This document shows, piece after piece, positions 43,016-51,912 of a DNA stretch of 64,000 nt. The notes beneath the pieces are model-generated. The model did no database searches. It worked only from the letters and a program-made list of their open reading frames with translations, and had not been told where the DNA came from. The stretch comes from Cricetibacter osteomyelitidis. Its GTDB lineage: Bacteria > Pseudomonadota > Gammaproteobacteria > Enterobacterales > Pasteurellaceae. Within the stretch, counting starts at the first letter, position 1; the number at the start of each line of letters is the position of its first letter. The position numbers and the translations under genes were made by a program. The stretch lies in contig NZ_SLYB01000008.1 of NCBI RefSeq assembly GCF_004340985.1, positions 43,412 to 107,411 on the forward strand, read 5' to 3'.

Positions 43016-44941
43016 ATGATCTTTTTTTCAAATTTAATTTTAAAACGCGGGCAAACCATTTTACTTGAAAATGCTAATGCAACCATTAATCCAAGTCAAA
43101 AAGTGGGCCTGGTCGGTAAAAACGGTTGCGGCAAATCGACGTTGTTTGCCTTGTTAAAAGGCGAACTCACGGCCGAAAGCGGTGAAGTAAAAATGCCGCA
43201 TAATTGGGCGTTAGCCTGGGTGAATCAAGAAACACCTGCGTTGGATATTTCCGCCTTGGATTATGTTATTCAAGGTGATCGCGAATATTGTCAATTACAA
43301 CAACAGCTTGAAATCGCAAATCAACTAAATGACGGCAATGCCATCGCACGTATTCACACCCAATTAGACACTATTGATGCCTGGACAATTCAAGCCCGTG
43401 CCGCAACCTTATTAAACGGTTTAGGCTTCACTCAAGCACAATTACAACATTCCGTGAAATCCTTTTCCGGCGGTTGGCGAATGCGGTTGAATTTGGCACA
43501 AGCCTTGCTTTGCCGTTCTGATTTATTGTTACTGGATGAACCCACAAACCATTTAGATTTGGATGCGGTAATTTGGCTGGAACGCTGGCTGGTGAACTAT
43601 AAAGGCACGCTCGTGTTAATTTCTCATGACCGCGACTTTCTTGATCCTATTGTGAATCGTATTTTGCATATTGAAAATCAACAGATTAATGAATATACCG
43701 GTGATTACTCATCATTTGAAGTACAACGAGCGACAAAACTCGCCCAACAAACCGCACTTTATCGCCAGCAACAGCAAAAAGTCGCTCATTTACAAAGCTA
43801 TATTGACCGCTTCAAAGCCAAAGCCAGCAAAGCCAAACAAGCGCAAAGCCGTATGAAAGCCTTGGAACGTATGGAATTGATTACACGGGCTTATGTGGAT
43901 AACCCTTTTCATTTTGAATTTCGCGAACCGCTTACCCTGCCGAATCCCCTATTGACGATGGATAAAGTCAGTGCAGGTTACGATAACGGCAAAAGTGCGG
44001 TAGAAATTTTGCAAAAAATCAAATTAAATCTCGTGCCCGGCTCACGCATCGGTCTGCTCGGCAAAAATGGTGCGGGCAAATCCACCTTAATAAAATTACT
44101 GGCAGAGGAACTGACCGCACTTTCGGGCAACGTACAGTTGGCAAAAGGCGTGCAGCTCGGCTATTTCGCTCAGCATCAGCTTGATACCTTGCGTGCTGAT
44201 GAAACCGCATTATGGCATTTACAAAAACTCGCCCCGCAACAAACGGAACAACAACTACGGGATTTTCTCGGCGGTTTTGCTTTTCACGGCGATAAAGTCA
44301 ATCAAACGGTATCGTCTTTTTCTGGCGGTGAAAAAGCCCGTTTGGTGCTGGCATTAATTGTGTGGCAGCGGCCGAATTTGTTGCTGCTGGATGAACCTAC
44401 CAACCATTTGGATTTAGATATGCGTCAGGCGTTAACGGAAGCCTTGGTAGATTATCAAGGTTCACTTGTCGTGGTTTCTCACGACCGGCATTTGCTGCGT
44501 AATACTGTGGAAGAATTTTATTTAGTCCACGATAAGCAAGTGGAAGAATTTAAAGGCGATTTGGACGATTATCAAAAGTGGCTGACGGAAATCAATAATG
44601 CTCCGAAAAGCAGCGAAAGTGCGGTAGAAATTAAAGAAAATTCCAATGGAAACCGCAAAGAACAAAAACGCCGTGAAGCAGAACTACGTCAGCAAACCGC
44701 TCCGCTGCGTAAAAAAATCAGTCAATTTGAAATGCAAATGGAAAAACTTTCTACCGAACTGGCAGAAATCGAAAACCAACTGGCGGACAATGTTCTCTAT
44801 CTTGCAGAAAATAAAGAAAAACTCACCGCACTTTTAGCACGCCGGGTGCAGGTGAAAACGGATTTGGAAAACGTTGAAGCCCATTGGTTGGAAATGCAGG
44901 AAGAATTAGAAGGATTATTAAAGGAAAATTCAGGGGCGTAA
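43016..44941 (+). CDS. yheS: ABC-F family ATPase YheS
   Basis: This 641-residue cytosolic protein (E. coli YheS 637) has two ABC domains and no membrane segment. Walker A motifs are GKNGCGKS (first) and GKNGAGKS (second). Signature motifs SFSGGWRMRLNLAQAL and SFSGGEKARLVLALI follow, each before LLLLDEPTNHLDLD. The ABC-F linker helix pair lies between the domains (about 250-290), and a charged coiled-coil tail lies at about 545-635. ABC-F proteins bind the ribosomal E site and relieve stalled translation. The stop codon lies inside the terminator hairpin that follows. Confidence 0.95.
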   Translation: MIFFSNLILKRGQTILLENANATINPSQKVGLVGKNGCGKSTLFALLKGELTAESGEVKMPHNWALAWVNQETPALDISALDYVIQGDREYCQLQQQLEIANQLNDGNAIARIHTQLDTIDAWTIQARAATLLNGLGFTQAQLQHSVKSFSGGWRMRLNLAQALLCRSDLLLLDEPTNHLDLDAVIWLERWLVNYKGTLVLISHDRDFLDPIVNRILHIENQQINEYTGDYSSFEVQRATKLAQQTALYRQQQQKVAHLQSYIDRFKAKASKAKQAQSRMKALERMELITRAYVDNPFHFEFREPLTLPNPLLTMDKVSAGYDNGKSAVEILQKIKLNLVPGSRIGLLGKNGAGKSTLIKLLAEELTALSGNVQLAKGVQLGYFAQHQLDTLRADETALWHLQKLAPQQTEQQLRDFLGGFAFHGDKVNQTVSSFSGGEKARLVLALIVWQRPNLLLLDEPTNHLDLDMRQALTEALVDYQGSLVVVSHDRHLLRNTVEEFYLVHDKQVEEFKGDLDDYQKWLTEINNAPKSSESAVEIKENSNGNRKEQKRREAELRQQTAPLRKKISQFEMQMEKLSTELAEIENQLADNVLYLAENKEKLTALLARRVQVKTDLENVEAHWLEMQEELEGLLKENSGA

Positions 44942-44955
44942 TGCCCCTTTGTTTT
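44932..44955 (+). terminator. Terminator overlapping the yheS stop codon
   Basis: GGGGC-GTAAT-GCCCC followed by TTTGTTTTT forms a compact terminator whose loop contains the TAA stop of yheS. Confidence 0.82.
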
Positions 44956-44963
44956 TGAATTTT

Positions 44964-46478
44964 TTAACTAAAATTAAACTGAATTCCAATCGTTTTTAAC
45001 ACGGTTTGCTCTTGCGTCAAATCATTCACCACTAATGGATTTCGTTCCAAATAGCCTTTTTCAAATTCCAATTCCCAATTTTCTCCGCCGTGATTGATGT
45101 GCAGAATATCATTGTCGGTAAATTCTGCTGCTTGGCGGGAGCGGTTGATAATCACGGCTAAACGTAATAAAACGATTAACGCGATTGTATCCCGTTTATG
45201 AAATAAACCCTCTTTAGGTAATTCCAAGGCTTTGAACGACTTAATATGAAAGCGGACTAAATTAACCAAAAGTTGCTTTTGTTCCGGGGAAAAGCCCGGT
45301 AAATCCAAACTTTGCAACATATACGCGGAATGTTTTTGTACACCGCTGTGATTTAATACCAATCCGATTTCATGCAGTTGGGCGGCAGCGGATAAAATGC
45401 TGTGCATTTCGTCAAGTTGTTCATTATTATGCCAATGATCGTATTTTTGCAGCAATACATCGGCGGTATGACTAACGCGGCCGGCCTGCGACTGATCAAT
45501 GGCAAAATTTTTCATCACGCTGTTTATGGTACGTTGACGAATATCATCCACTTGAAAGCTTTGCTCCAAACCGTACATCACTCCTTCACGCAACGCACCG
45601 TCGGAATAACGCATTTGTTCAATACGAAAGGTTTCAAACACGGCATTTAAAATGGCTAATCCAGGTAAAAACAATGCCAAACGATCCTCTTCCAATCCGG
45701 CGATTTTGAGTTTATCCAGGCTATCAAATTTCAGTGTTTGATCAATGAGCTGTTTCAAATTCCCGGCAGTAATAACATCGCTATTGTAATTGGCTTGTAC
45801 CACTTGGCTAATGGCTTTCACCGTGCCGGATGAACCTAACACCGCCTGCCAACCTAAATTACGGTAATCCCAAGACAGATCTTCAATTTTTGCCAAGGCG
45901 GCTTTTTGTGCTTTATAAAATTGCTTTTCACTGATTTTTTTGGTATCAAAAAACGCTTTGGCGAAACTCACACACCCCATATGTCGGCTTTCACAACGCA
46001 ATGGTGTAAAACCGTCACCGATGATCATTTCCGTCGAACCGCCGCCAATATCCACCACCATTTTTCGACCATTTTCCGGCTGGGTATGGGAAACGCCTGA
46101 ATAAATCAATTCGGCTTCTTCCTGACCGGAAATAATTTGAATCGGAAAAGGATAAACCGCTTTAGTTGCCGCTAAAAAATCCTGATTATTGACCGCTCTT
46201 CTGAGCGTATAAGTGGCGACGGTACGTACATTTTCAACAGGAATCCCCTGCAAACGTTCGGCAAATAATGCCAAGCAATCCACACCGCGTTGAATGGCAG
46301 CTTGATTTAAACGGTTTTTGTTATCCAGCCCGTCCGCTAACTGCACACGCTGTTTTAAACGGGATAAAACTTGAATCGATCCGTTAACAATGCGGACTAT
46401 CATCATCTGAAAGCTATTGGAACCTAAATCTACGGCGGCAAAGTGCGGTAGGTTTTCGGCTTGTTTTTGTGTGTTCAT
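44964..46478 (-). CDS. ppx: Exopolyphosphatase
   Basis: This 504-residue enzyme (E. coli 513) removes phosphate from the ends of polyphosphate and may also hydrolyse pppGpp. The ASKHA fold is clear from AVDLGSNSFQMMIVRI at the start and VVDIGGGSTEMIIG around residue 145. The C-terminal HD-like part (LHEIGLVLNHSGVQKHSAYML) is present. It lies 13 bases after ppk, and the two form an operon of opposing enzymes, as in E. coli. Confidence 0.95.
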   Translation of the reverse strand: MNTQKQAENLPHFAAVDLGSNSFQMMIVRIVNGSIQVLSRLKQRVQLADGLDNKNRLNQAAIQRGVDCLALFAERLQGIPVENVRTVATYTLRRAVNNQDFLAATKAVYPFPIQIISGQEEAELIYSGVSHTQPENGRKMVVDIGGGSTEMIIGDGFTPLRCESRHMGCVSFAKAFFDTKKISEKQFYKAQKAALAKIEDLSWDYRNLGWQAVLGSSGTVKAISQVVQANYNSDVITAGNLKQLIDQTLKFDSLDKLKIAGLEEDRLALFLPGLAILNAVFETFRIEQMRYSDGALREGVMYGLEQSFQVDDIRQRTINSVMKNFAIDQSQAGRVSHTADVLLQKYDHWHNNEQLDEMHSILSAAAQLHEIGLVLNHSGVQKHSAYMLQSLDLPGFSPEQKQLLVNLVRFHIKSFKALELPKEGLFHKRDTIALIVLLRLAVIINRSRQAAEFTDNDILHINHGGENWELEFEKGYLERNPLVVNDLTQEQTVLKTIGIQFNFS

Positions 46479-46491
46479 TATAACTCTTTAG

Positions 46492-48582
46492 TTACTTTTT
46501 AGGGGCGGCTTTATTCGCCAAGTATTCATAAATGGCAATCTGCGAACGACAAGCCGGTTTGTCATTGCGGACATATTCATTTTTTTCATCAGCATCAATA
46601 ATACGGGCTTTTACATTATCTGCAAGCTGAATATTGAGAATATCGATCACACATTGTTTTGTCCGAGCATCATATAGCGGAGCACCTACTTCAATACGAC
46701 GGTCTAAATTACGGGTCATTAAATCGGCGGATGAAATATAGACATCCGGATCACCTTCATTTTCAAAATAATAAACGCGCGGATGCTCTAAAAAGCGATC
46801 GACAATACTGATAACATGAATATTTTCACTGAGATTTTTCACTCCTGCACGTAACGCACACATTCCCCGAATAATCATTTTCACCGTTACACCAGCCTGA
46901 CCGGCTTCATAAAGCAAATCAATAATTTCCTGATCCACCAGATTATTGACTTTAAAAATAATACCGCTTTTTTTGCCGTCCTTTGCGTTTTTGATTTCCC
47001 GTCTTACCAGCGACATCAAATTTTGACGAACATTGACCGGAGAAACCAATAAATGATTGAAATTCATAGAATTAAACGGCATTTCAATAAAACGGAAAAC
47101 ATTGTTGACTTCTTTGGTAATTTTCGGGTTTTTGGTTAATAATGCGAAATCCGTATAAATTTTTGCGGTATTCTCATGGAAATTCCCGGTTCCCACATGA
47201 GCATATTCCACCAAATTCCCCTTTTCTTTTCGGGTAATTAAAAAGAGTTTTGAATGAATTTTAAAACCCGGTGATGAAAACACCACTTTGATATGATTAT
47301 CCGTCAGCATTTTAGACCAATGAATATTGGCTTCTTCATCAAAACGGGCTTGCAGTTCAATAATTACCGTCACTTTTTTACCGTTATTCGCCGCATTAAT
47401 TAACGCCTGAATAATACGGGAACGAGAAGCTACACGATATAAATTAATCTTCAACGAGATGACATTCGAATCAAAAGACGCTTGGCGGAATAATTCACAG
47501 ATCACATCAAAGCTATGATACGGATAATAAAACAGAATATCCTGTTTACTGATAGCATCTAAAATCGGACAGCGCGATTTAATTTGAGGATGCTGAATAG
47601 GTGATAATGAGCTATTTAATAATTCTTTTTTACCGAGATCTGGAAATTGCAACAAATGCTTGAAACTTAAATAACGTTCACCAGCTTCAATTGAGTCTAA
47701 ATTACTCATATTCAACCGCTCTTTTAATAATTTCAGCAAACCTTTCGGCATGGTTTTTTCATATAAAAAACGCACCGGCTGCGCGGCAATACGTTGTTTC
47801 AAACTGGAAGACATTAACTCCAACAAGCTGTATTCCACTTCGGTCACCAAATCATATTCTGCGTCACGGGTCATCCGAATAGAATAAGCGGTAATTTCAT
47901 CATAATCAAATACGGAATTGGAAAAAATTTCATCCAAACAAAAACGGATAATATTATCTAATAAAATAATGCGCTGATGGCGTTTATAACGTTCTTTCGG
48001 CAATACCACAAAGCGGGGAAGTTTATCGGAAGGAATCGGCAATACAGCCAATTGGGAAATTTTTTTATTTTTCTTCAGTTCGACAATAAGGTTTGAGTTA
48101 TGTGCATTTAAAGAAGCGGATAAATCAATTTCTTCATTTAAAATTATCGGAAAAACCTGTTGGTTGATTTCTTTTCGAAAATACGCTTTCAACCAATCTT
48201 GATGAAAAACGGAGAGTTGACTTTCATTAATTAAGAAGATTTGATGTTTTGCCAATCGTAACATCAAACGATTGTATAACTCCGAAAATTTTTCGTTTAA
48301 CTGCTCCGTACGTTTTTGGATTTTCTTTAAATGCGTACGGATTTGTTTGGCAGGTAACGATTCCTGGTTACGAATTATCAGTAGCTGATGCTTTAAATTC
48401 GCAAAGCGAACTTGATAAAATTCATCTAAATTAGAGGCAAAAATACCCAAAAAGCGGATACGCTCCAATAATGGATTGCTTTCATCTGCGGCTTCTTGTA
48501 AAACACGTTCATTAAATGCCAACCAACTCAGTTCTTTAGCGGTATATTTTGTTTCATCATTTTTGTTTTTAAAAATCATCAT
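46492..48582 (-). CDS. ppk: Polyphosphate kinase 1
   Basis: This 696-residue enzyme builds long-chain polyphosphate from ATP. The N-terminal block YTAKELSWLAFNERVLQEA, the phospholipase-D-like catalytic domains with the phosphorylated histidine in IHSKLFLI (about residue 437) and the second histidine region (HVGTGNFHENTAKIYTDF) are all present. A Pho-box-like direct repeat lies about 85 bases upstream, nearly identical to the one before the alkaline phosphatase gene. Polyphosphate is a phosphate and stress store. The gene is followed by ppx. Confidence 0.96.
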   Translation of the reverse strand: MMIFKNKNDETKYTAKELSWLAFNERVLQEAADESNPLLERIRFLGIFASNLDEFYQVRFANLKHQLLIIRNQESLPAKQIRTHLKKIQKRTEQLNEKFSELYNRLMLRLAKHQIFLINESQLSVFHQDWLKAYFRKEINQQVFPIILNEEIDLSASLNAHNSNLIVELKKNKKISQLAVLPIPSDKLPRFVVLPKERYKRHQRIILLDNIIRFCLDEIFSNSVFDYDEITAYSIRMTRDAEYDLVTEVEYSLLELMSSSLKQRIAAQPVRFLYEKTMPKGLLKLLKERLNMSNLDSIEAGERYLSFKHLLQFPDLGKKELLNSSLSPIQHPQIKSRCPILDAISKQDILFYYPYHSFDVICELFRQASFDSNVISLKINLYRVASRSRIIQALINAANNGKKVTVIIELQARFDEEANIHWSKMLTDNHIKVVFSSPGFKIHSKLFLITRKEKGNLVEYAHVGTGNFHENTAKIYTDFALLTKNPKITKEVNNVFRFIEMPFNSMNFNHLLVSPVNVRQNLMSLVRREIKNAKDGKKSGIIFKVNNLVDQEIIDLLYEAGQAGVTVKMIIRGMCALRAGVKNLSENIHVISIVDRFLEHPRVYYFENEGDPDVYISSADLMTRNLDRRIEVGAPLYDARTKQCVIDILNIQLADNVKARIIDADEKNEYVRNDKPACRSQIAIYEYLANKAAPKK

Positions 48583-48640
48583 GAATCGTCCCCATTGTGA
48601 TATTTTTCGCTTTACCAGAAATTATGATCTTGAGAACGCT

Positions 48641-48674
48641 ATTCTTACAAAAGTTTATGACAATTTAATGACTT
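48641..48674 (-). promoter_or_regulatory. Pho-box-like element upstream of ppk-ppx
   Basis: On the minus strand AAGTCAT-TAAA-TTGTCAT (48657-48674) resembles the PhoB repeat CTGTCAT-N4-CTGTCAT with three mismatches in 14. It shares the spacer TAAA with the alkaline phosphatase box. AAGAAT (48641-48646) lies 10 bases further on, a weaker -10 in the right place. Confidence 0.62.
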
Positions 48675-48761
48675 GTAAAAATCTTCTATAGAAAGAAAAT
48701 TGAATATGAACGTTTTATAACCACTCAATTTATTTAATAATACTAACTTAATGATTGTTCG

Positions 48762-48803
48762 ACAAAAAATAAGGCAAGCATGATTCTGTCAGCTTACCTT
48801 ATT
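48762..48803 (-). terminator. Terminator of nrdD
   Basis: Arms AATAAGGCAAGC and GCTTACCTTATT (48768-48803) pair on the minus strand with one G-U pair around a 12-base loop. A T run (TTTTTTG) follows, 17 bases after the nrdD stop. Confidence 0.8.
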
Positions 48804-48819
48804 AATAAACGCTTTATAA

Positions 48820-50949
48820 TTACAAATGTTTCACTCTGCGTTTCACTTCTTCCTGTTTACCCGCATTAAACGGACGGGCATCGGGGCTGCCGAGATAACC
48901 GCATACGCGGCGGGTGACCGACACTTTGCTGCTGTCGTGATTGCCGCATTTCGGACAGGTGAATCCTTTGCTGGTACATTCAAATTCACCGGTAAAGCCG
49001 CATTCGTAACATTCGTCAATCGGTGTGTTGGTGCCGTAATAAGGTACGCGGTCGTAGCTGTAATCCCACACATCTTCCAAGGCTTTCAGATTGTGCTGAA
49101 TATTCGGATATTCGCCATAGCAGATAAAACCGCCGCTGGCTAATGGCGGATAAGCCATTTCAAAGTCCAGTTTGTCGTATGGATTGACTTTTTTCTCCAC
49201 ATCTAAGTGATAGCTGTTAGTGTAGTAGCCTTTGTCCGTCACACCGTCAATCATACCGAACTGTTTGGTATCCAAACGACAGAAACGATCGCATAGATTT
49301 TCGCTTGGGGTAGAGTATAAGCTAAACGCATAGCCTGTTTCCGCCCGCCATTGTTTTGCTCTATCGCTTAAATATTTAACGATTTCCACACCTTTTTGAC
49401 GTAGCGTTGCATTATCATAAATATGCGTATCGCCGAATAACGCATTGATGGTTTCGTGAATACCGATATAGCCTAATGACACGGAAGCCCGGCCGTTTTT
49501 GAAAATCTTCGCAACATTTTCATCGGCTTTCAAACGCACGCCGCACGCCCCTTCCATATATAAAATCGGTGCTACGCGGGCTTTGGTATTTTCCAATCGG
49601 GCGATTCGGGTCATCAATGCCCGTTTTACCACGCTCAAACGTTGATCCAAAATTTCATAGAATTTGGCTTCATTACCTTTCGCTTCAATGGCAATGCGCG
49701 GCAAGTTCAAACTCACCACCCCCAGATTATTGCGGCCGTCGTGAATTTCTTCGCCTTGTTCTTCATAGGCATTTAAGAAACTGCGGCAGCCCATCGGAGC
49801 TTTGAAAGAACCGGTTACTTTCACTACTTGGTCGTAGTTTAAAATATCCGGATACATCCGTTTGGAGGCACATTCCAATGCAAGCTGTTTCACATCATAA
49901 TTCGGATCGCCTTCCGCCTGATTCACACCTTTTTTAATGGTGAACACCAATTTCGGGAACACCGGAGTTTTATGATTTTTACCCAAACCGCGGATACGAT
50001 TTTTCAAAATTGATTGCTGGATTAATTTTTCCTGCCAGCTGGTTCCTAAACCGAAACCAAAGGTTACAAACGGCGTTTGACCGTTAGATGTATGCAGGGT
50101 ATTCACTTCGTATTCTAAGGATTGAAAGGCGTCAAAACATTCTTTTTCAATCAATGTTTTAGCATAACCTTCCGCATCAGGAATATTCCATTGAGCAGCG
50201 GTTTTCAATAATTTTTCATAGCTTTGCTGCACATAAGGAGCAAGCACTTCATCAATGCGGTTAATAGTAGTACCGCCGTAAATATGGCTGGCCACTTGAG
50301 CAATAATTTGAGCCGTAACGGCGGTAGCCGTGCCGATAGATTTCGGCGGTTCGATTTCCGCATTGCCCATATTAAAGCCGTGCTCCAACATACCTTTTAA
50401 ATCCACCAGCATACAGTTGAACATCGGGAAAAACGGAGCATAATCCAAGTCGTGATAATGAATTTCGCCTTTTTCATGTGCATCCACCACATCTTTCGGC
50501 AAAATATAGTTTTTGGCATAATGCTTCGCTACAATACCCGCCAATAAATCCCGTTGGGTCGGAATCACTTTAGCATCTTTATTAGCATTTTCATTTAGCA
50601 GTTCCACGTTGCTTTGCTCAATCAATCCTTCGATTTCACGAGTCAAATGGCTGCGTTTCTCGCGAGCCAAATCGCGATCATGACGGTATTCGATATAAGC
50701 ACGGGCAATTTGCGGATATTGGCTGTGCATCAAATGGTTTTCAACAATTTGCTGAATTTGGTTAATATCGATTTCTTGCTGATAGCGGGTGAAAATCTCA
50801 TCACACACCTGCTGTCCCAGACGGTAGCAGAATAATTCGTCGTTAATTCCTACCGCACTTGCGGCTTTTTTTATCGCATTGATAATTAACTGAATTTCAA
50901 ATCCGCAACGGGAACCGTCGCGTTTTATCACCATAAATGATGTACCCAT
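48820..50949 (-). CDS. nrdD: Anaerobic ribonucleoside-triphosphate reductase (class III)
   Basis: This 709-residue glycyl-radical enzyme makes dNTPs without oxygen. An ATP-cone regulatory domain lies at the N-terminus (VIKRDGSRCGFEIQLIINAI). The C-terminus has the structural zinc cysteines (CYECGF and CPKCGN) and the radical motif RVCGYLGS with the radical at about Gly684. The activase gene nrdG is not adjacent within this window. The start may be at 50949 or the ATG five codons later. AGGA lies seven bases before the first. Three NrdR-type boxes lie over the promoter. Confidence 0.96.
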   Translation of the reverse strand: MGTSFMVIKRDGSRCGFEIQLIINAIKKAASAVGINDELFCYRLGQQVCDEIFTRYQQEIDINQIQQIVENHLMHSQYPQIARAYIEYRHDRDLAREKRSHLTREIEGLIEQSNVELLNENANKDAKVIPTQRDLLAGIVAKHYAKNYILPKDVVDAHEKGEIHYHDLDYAPFFPMFNCMLVDLKGMLEHGFNMGNAEIEPPKSIGTATAVTAQIIAQVASHIYGGTTINRIDEVLAPYVQQSYEKLLKTAAQWNIPDAEGYAKTLIEKECFDAFQSLEYEVNTLHTSNGQTPFVTFGFGLGTSWQEKLIQQSILKNRIRGLGKNHKTPVFPKLVFTIKKGVNQAEGDPNYDVKQLALECASKRMYPDILNYDQVVKVTGSFKAPMGCRSFLNAYEEQGEEIHDGRNNLGVVSLNLPRIAIEAKGNEAKFYEILDQRLSVVKRALMTRIARLENTKARVAPILYMEGACGVRLKADENVAKIFKNGRASVSLGYIGIHETINALFGDTHIYDNATLRQKGVEIVKYLSDRAKQWRAETGYAFSLYSTPSENLCDRFCRLDTKQFGMIDGVTDKGYYTNSYHLDVEKKVNPYDKLDFEMAYPPLASGGFICYGEYPNIQHNLKALEDVWDYSYDRVPYYGTNTPIDECYECGFTGEFECTSKGFTCPKCGNHDSSKVSVTRRVCGYLGSPDARPFNAGKQEEVKRRVKHL

Positions 50950-50955
50950 GATATT

Positions 50956-50971
50956 GTCCTATATATTGTGG
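50956..50971. promoter_or_regulatory. NrdR box 1 upstream of nrdD
   Basis: GTCCTATATATTGTGG resembles the 16-bp NrdR box ACACWATATATWGTGT. It overlaps the nrdD ribosome-binding site. Its centre is 31 bp from that of box 2. Confidence 0.65.
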
Positions 50972-50986
50972 TTTTATAAACGAGAG

Positions 50987-51002
50987 ATACTATATATAGT
51001 TT
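50987..51002. promoter_or_regulatory. NrdR box 2 over the nrdD -10
   Basis: ATACTATATATAGTTT matches the NrdR consensus core. It covers the likely -10 (TATAGT, minus strand, 50989-50994), so binding would block transcription. Confidence 0.72.
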
Positions 51003-51017
51003 AAATAAAGATATCAA
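50989..51017 (-). promoter_or_regulatory. nrdD promoter
   Basis: TTGATA (51012-51017), a 17-base spacer and TATAGT (50989-50994) on the minus strand form a near-consensus promoter with five of six matches in each box. Confidence 0.7.
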
Positions 51018-51018
51018 C

Positions 51019-51034
51019 ACACAATATATAGGGC
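51019..51034. promoter_or_regulatory. NrdR box 3 upstream of the nrdD -35
   Basis: ACACAATATATAGGGC keeps the left half of the NrdR consensus perfectly. It is 32 bp from box 2, three helical turns, the usual spacing of NrdR box pairs. Confidence 0.7.
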
Positions 51035-51295
51035 TATTTATTTACATTTTATTAACTTTTGTGCTTACTGATTGGTTTTATTGAGAAATTTTTTTATTTA
51101 TTGCGAATGGCTCTTAAATTATTTTTTCAAATTTGTGATCAAGATCAAAATTTTGTGAAAAATATACCGCACTTATGGCAATATAATTTTTGTCTTGTTG
51201 ATGTGAAGTATAAGGAATTTCGATTTATTGAAAAAATAGAAAAAAGTGAAAATCATTTTTAACTGAGATGAAATAATAAAAAGTGCGGTTCAAAT

Positions 51296-51325
51296 CTTGA
51301 AATATTTTGTAGCAATCTCCATATA
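51296..51325 (+). promoter_or_regulatory. Sigma-32-type promoter of hslVU
   Basis: CTTGAAA (51296-51302), 14 bases, then CTCCATATA (51317-51325) match the heat-shock promoter consensus CTTGAAA-N13-15-CCCCATNTA with one mismatch. It ends 35 bases before the hslV start. Confidence 0.78.
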
Positions 51326-51360
51326 TCAAACAAATTTCATTTGAACAAAAGGACAGAATT

Positions 51361-51891
51361 ATGACTACAATCGTCAGTGTACGCCGCAACGGTCACGTTG
51401 TTGTGGGCGGCGATGGCCAGGTATCTTTAGGCAATACCGTAATGAAAGGCAATGCCCGTAAAGTACGCCGTTTATATAACAATAAAGTATTGGCAGGGTT
51501 TGCCGGCGGCACGGCGGATGCTTTCACTCTGTTTGAATTATTTGAACGTAAATTGGAAATGCACCAAGGGCATTTATTAAAAAGTGCGGTAGAATTAGCC
51601 AAAGAATGGCGAACCGACCGTGCGTTACGTAAATTGGAAGCAATGTTGATCGTCGCCGATGAAACGGAATCATTGATCATAACCGGTTTAGGCGATATGG
51701 TTCAGCCGGAAGCAGATCAGATTTTGGCTATCGGATCCGGTGGTAACTACGCCCTTTCTGCCGCCCGTGCGTTAGTGGACAACACAGCACTTTCCGCACG
51801 CGAAATCGTGGAAAAATCCTTAAAAATTGCCGGTGATATTTGTGTATATACAAATACCAATTTTACTATTGAAGAATTACCCAATGAATAA
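51361..51891 (+). CDS. hslV: ATP-dependent protease subunit HslV
   Basis: This 176-residue peptidase is the proteasome-like part of the HslUV protease. After removal of Met1 the N-terminal Thr2 ([19 protein letters not shown]) is the nucleophile. The family blocks [16 protein letters not shown] and [14 protein letters not shown] are present. It degrades misfolded and short-lived proteins in the cytoplasm. It is first in the hslVU operon behind a heat-shock-type promoter. Confidence 0.97.
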   Translation: MTTIVSVRRNGHVVVGGDGQVSLGNTVMKGNARKVRRLYNNKVLAGFAGGTADAFTLFELFERKLEMHQGHLLKSAVELAKEWRTDRALRKLEAMLIVADETESLIITGLGDMVQPEADQILAIGSGGNYALSAARALVDNTALSAREIVEKSLKIAGDICVYTNTNFTIEELPNE

Positions 51892-51912
51892 TCAATTCAA
51901 GGAACTATTATA

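Larger units (their letters stand above)
50950..51360. promoter_or_regulatory. Divergent nrdD-hslV regulatory region
   Basis: This AT-rich region of 411 bases holds the nrdD promoter with three NrdR boxes, an FNR/CRP-like box at 51135-51148 and the hslVU heat-shock-type promoter. Two uptake signals also lie here (near 51166 and 51281). A 67-codon open frame at 51059-51262 has no recognisable product and I do not call it. Confidence 0.7.

Noticed and set aside
51059..51262. A 67-codon open frame in the nrdD-hslV gap
   Set aside because: It has no clear ribosome-binding site, an AT-driven composition rich in F, K and I, and overlaps an FNR/CRP-like box and an uptake signal. I know of no similar protein.
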